DNA of 8,053 nt from Acidimicrobiia bacterium (lineage in GTDB: Bacteria > Actinomycetota > Acidimicrobiia > Spongiisociales > UBA5794), in contig JABDIW010000299.1 of the NCBI GenBank assembly GCA_013003515.1, positions 1-8,053 of the forward strand. Reading direction: 5' to 3'. Under the pieces are notes generated by a model. It searched no databases. It saw nothing but the letters and a program-made list of their open reading frames with translations, and was not told where the DNA came from. Below, in pieces: positions 6,097 to 8,053 of this stretch; the stretch's first letter is position 1, and each line of letters opens with the position of its first letter. The position numbers and the translations under genes were made by a program.

Positions 6097-7152
6097 TCAG
6101 GTGGCGAGCTTGGCGAAGAGGAGTCGACCGACCGAAGTCCGGAGGCTGTTGACCACCTCGACGGCAACGGTGTCGCCGACGTGGCCCGATGCGTCGGACA
6201 CGACGACCATGGTCCCGTCATCGAGGAAGCCAACCCCCTGGCCGACTTCGGAACCTTCCTTCTCGATCGTGATCTTCATCTCATCGCCCTGACCGACGAC
6301 GGGACGCAGCGACTCGCCCAGGGCATGGGGGTTGAGGACGGTGATCCCTCGCAGGCTTGCCGCCTGTGCGAGGTTGTGGTCGGTCGTCACCAGCGAACCA
6401 TCGAGTCTTGCGGTGAGGGCGAGAAGCTTGGCATCGACCTCGTGGTGCTCGGGTACGGAGTCCTCGAGGACGGTGAATTCGATCCGGGGGACGTCGCGGA
6501 GCGCATCGAGGATGTCGAGACCACGCCGGCCGGCCCGACGGCGTCGCTTGTCGGCGGCATCTGCAATGGCCTGGAGCTCGTCGACGACGAACCCGGCAAC
6601 CAGCACGGTTCCGGTGAGGAGCCCGGCTCGGGCCAGCTCGAGGACGCGACCATCGATGGCGGCTGACGAGTCGATGAGGTATCCGGGCTCTCCGTCGACT
6701 GCGACGTCGGTGCGACGCAGGGGATCGCGCTGCCGGAGTCCGGCTGCCGAGAGGAGGTCGTGAGCTCGAGCCGAGAACACCCGTGCTCCGAACGCTGCCA
6801 TGACCAGGACCGCGAGAGCGCCGATCGGCCAGCCGGCCAGCGATGGAAGCAACACCACAGAAGGAATCGCGATGACCATGCCGACCACCACGCCGACCAT
6901 GAGCCCAAAGGCTCCCGCAAAGAGCTGGGGCCCGGTGGCTCTGTCGAGGGCCTGAGGCGCCCTTTCCAGCCCACGACGAATCCAGCGGCCCAGAACTCCG
7001 CCAAGTACGTATCCGACGCCGGCGCCGACCAATGACCCGGTGATGGATCCGACGTCGCTACCGACCTCGGCAGGGGTCCAACTGGTGCCGATCTGATAGC
7101 CCACGGCAGTGGTGGCAAGCGTGACGAGCAGCCTGATGGCTTCGACGATCAT
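6097..7152 (-). CDS. Membrane-anchored PIN-TRAM domain protein, YacL-like putative RNase
   Basis: 351 residues in three parts. The N-terminal 130 residues hold about four hydrophobic segments (near 5-20, 41-56, 77-101 and 107-122). The PIN nuclease domain follows (about 157-275) with the expected acidic residues Asp161 or Asp167 (LIDSSAAIDGRV), Glu192 (VVDELQAIAD), Asp240 (VDAKLLALTA) and Asp258 (TTDHN). The TRAM domain (about 284-349, GDEMKITIEKEG onward) is a probable RNA-binding barrel. The family is the YacL/PilT-N group, which in Bacillus lies just before ispD as it does here. The acidic set suggests a metal-dependent ribonuclease at the membrane, but the substrate is not known. ATG 7152 has GGGAG 8 bases upstream. 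It lies 24 bases after carD and 19 before ispD in one operon. It is not a VapC toxin: there is no antitoxin neighbour and the architecture differs. Confidence 0.92.
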   Translation of the reverse strand: MIVEAIRLLVTLATTAVGYQIGTSWTPAEVGSDVGSITGSLVGAGVGYVLGGVLGRWIRRGLERAPQALDRATGPQLFAGAFGLMVGVVVGMVIAIPSVVLLPSLAGWPIGALAVLVMAAFGARVFSARAHDLLSAAGLRQRDPLRRTDVAVDGEPGYLIDSSAAIDGRVLELARAGLLTGTVLVAGFVVDELQAIADAADKRRRRAGRRGLDILDALRDVPRIEFTVLEDSVPEHHEVDAKLLALTARLDGSLVTTDHNLAQAASLRGITVLNPHALGESLRPVVGQGDEMKITIEKEGSEVGQGVGFLDDGTMVVVSDASGHVGDTVAVEVVNSLRTSVGRLLFAKLAT

Positions 7153-7160
7153 CGATTGTG

Positions 7161-7165
7161 CTCCC
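7161..7165 (-). promoter_or_regulatory. Ribosome binding site of the PIN-TRAM gene
   Basis: GGGAG on the minus strand, 8 bases before ATG 7152, in the 24-base gap after the carD stop. Confidence 0.65.
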
Positions 7166-7176
7166 GGAGGGGTCGA

Positions 7177-8053
7177 TCAGTCCTCTTCGGGTATATCGAC
7201 CTTCGGAAGCGCTCTCTCGAGTCTTTTGATGGCCTCTTCTTCGTCGATCTTCAGGGCGAACCGAAGCTCTGACGTGATGATGAGACGGGCCTTGGCCAGC
7301 ATTCGCTTCAAGGCGGGCGAGATGCCCTTCAGCTGCTGGGCGTAGGTGAGGTCACGAACCACCTCGGCGACCTGGAATATGTCCCCAGAGTTGATCTTCT
7401 CGGTGAGGAGCTTGTACCAGCGGCTCCAGTTGGAGCCAGCCTCCTCCGGATCCTGCCGGAATGTGGCGAACACCTTGCGGGCGACGTTCTGCGAGATCAC
7501 TGGCCGCACCCCCAGCTCGAGGGCGTTGACCGTGGGCACGCGAACCGTGAGCTGATCAGTAGCCAGCTCGAGGACGAAGTAGTCCTGTTTCTCGCCGGCG
7601 AACTCGATCTTCTCCTTCTTCACGATCGTGGCTGCACCGTGGTGGGGGTAGACGACCTTGTCGCCCACCTTGAAGGGGATCTTGACCGGCTTCCTCGCTA
7701 CCGGGCGAGTTGTCTCGGCCTTTCGCCCCCGACCCCGAGCCGGAGCCTTCTTCGCCGCAGCCTTCTTGGCAGGAGCCTTCTTCGCCGCAGCCTTCTTGGC
7801 AGGAGCCTTCTTCGCAGGAGTCTTCTTGGCAGCAGCCTTCTTCGCACCTGCCTTGGCAGGCGGCTTCTTGGCAGCAGCCTTCTTCGCAGGAGCCTTCTTG
7901 GCAGGCGCCTTCTTCGCAGGAGCCTTCTTGGCCGGCGCCTTCTTCGCCGCAGGCTTCTTCGCCGGAGCCTTCTTGGCCGGAGCCTTCTTGGCCGGAGCCT
8001 TCTTGGCCGGGGCCTTCGAAGCCGGCTTGGCGGCCTTCGCAGCAGTCTTGGAC
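7177..8053 (-). CDS. carD: CarD/CdnL-type RNA polymerase-binding regulator with N-terminal Lys/Ala/Pro-rich tail (5' end outside window)
   Basis: The last 163 residues, plus IPFK just before them, form a complete CarD protein. The N-terminal RNA polymerase-interaction domain starts IPFKVGDKVVYPHHGAA; TVRVP keeps the Arg equivalent to Mycobacterium Arg47. The C-terminal DNA-binding part has NWSRWYK, with the Trp (codon 7428-7426) equivalent to Trp85 that wedges the transcription bubble, and the KRMLAKAR helix. CarD stabilises open promoter complexes. Upstream the same frame continues with no stop to the window end, giving at least 128 more residues: about 104 of Lys/Ala/Pro repeats (PAKKA, AAAKK), then a linker ARGRGRKAETTRPVARKP. 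I count 43 Lys, 5 Arg and one acidic residue there. No Met, GTG or TTG start occurs in frame between the tail and the domain, except a GTG at the Val of FKVGDK (7668). That GTG lacks a Shine-Dalgarno and would cut off conserved residues, so I read one fused protein. The true start lies beyond 8053. Confidence 0.9.
   Translation of the reverse strand, partial: SKTAAKAAKPASKAPAKKAPAKKAPAKKAPAKKPAAKKAPAKKAPAKKAPAKKAPAKKAAAKKPPAKAGAKKAAAKKTPAKKAPAKKAAAKKAPAKKAAAKKAPARGRGRKAETTRPVARKPVKIPFKVGDKVVYPHHGAATIVKKEKIEFAGEKQDYFVLELATDQLTVRVPTVNALELGVRPVISQNVARKVFATFRQDPEEAGSNWSRWYKLLTEKINSGDIFQVAEVVRDLTYAQQLKGISPALKRMLAKARLIITSELRFALKIDEEEAIKRLERALPKVDIPEED
7742..8010. repeat. In-frame 15/30-base tandem repeats coding the basic tail
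   Basis: The tract is built from 15-base units that encode AKKAP or AKKAA. Two perfect 30-base copies lie side by side at 7742-7771 and 7772-7801, followed by a third, diverged copy. Three perfect 15-base copies lie at 7966-7980, 7981-7995 and 7996-8010. All differences between units keep the frame, and every Lys codon is AAG. Perfect neighbouring copies suggest recent expansion by slippage or unequal recombination. Confidence 0.93.

Noticed and set aside
5274..6152. Plus-strand open frame of 292 codons
   Set aside because: Antisense to ispF and ispD, both clearly recognised, with no ribosome binding site or family resemblance.
6097..7152. VapC-like toxin of a toxin-antitoxin pair
   Set aside because: The PIN domain is combined with membrane segments and a TRAM domain, and no small antitoxin gene adjoins it; the context fits YacL.
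7742..8010. CRISPR array or other non-coding tandem repeat
   Set aside because: Units are 15/30 bases without unique spacers and stay strictly in frame with carD, so they are protein-coding repeats.
7669..8053. A separate histone-H1-like or HupB-like gene ending before carD
   Set aside because: No stop codon and no frame change exist between the Lys-rich repeats and the CarD domain, so there is no sign of two genes in the sequence as given.

Overview
This is a high-GC window of core (housekeeping) chromosome. It most likely comes from an actinobacterium. The reasons are the gene order carD – PIN/TRAM gene – ispD – ispF – cysS – rlmB, which matches the conserved block seen in mycobacteria and, with yacL, in Bacillus; a small DUF3263 protein, a family I know mainly from Actinobacteria; and GTG starts. 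I cannot place it more precisely. A deep-branching or uncultured lineage is possible, but that is a guess.

Layout: nearly everything is on the minus strand, so transcription runs from high to low coordinates. At the right edge is a CarD-type RNA polymerase-binding regulator whose reading frame runs without a stop into at least 128 residues of Lys/Ala/Pro repeats at its N-terminus and off the window end. It is followed by a membrane-anchored PIN-TRAM protein (24-base gap), IspD (19-base gap) and IspF (4-base GTGA overlap). These four form a tight operon. Next, a plus-strand glycerophosphodiester phosphodiesterase (GDPD) gene meets ispF tail to tail and shares the four bases CTAG as both stop codons. 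Its start lies only 36 bases from the divergent cysS start. The minus strand then continues with cysS, rlmB (26-base overlap), a tRNA-Thr(UGU) with 8-base gaps on each side, a UPF0316/DUF5698-DUF2179 membrane protein, a DUF3263 protein and an AI-2E-family membrane protein (TGATG stop/start overlap). The last 53 bases at the left edge look like the 3' end of a plus-strand gene.

Functionally the block mixes transcription control (CarD), isoprenoid precursor synthesis (IspD and IspF, MEP pathway), translation and ribosome maturation (CysS, RlmB, tRNA-Thr), probable RNA handling (PIN-TRAM) and membrane proteins of poorly known role. I see no mobile elements, CRISPR arrays or defence genes. No stretch over 300 bases lacks a gene; the longest gap is 43 bases.

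The most unusual item is the CarD fusion: a histone-H1-like basic tail on the N-terminal side of an RNA polymerase-binding domain. This resembles, in reversed domain order, Myxococcus CarD, which carries an HMGA-like tail at its C-terminus.
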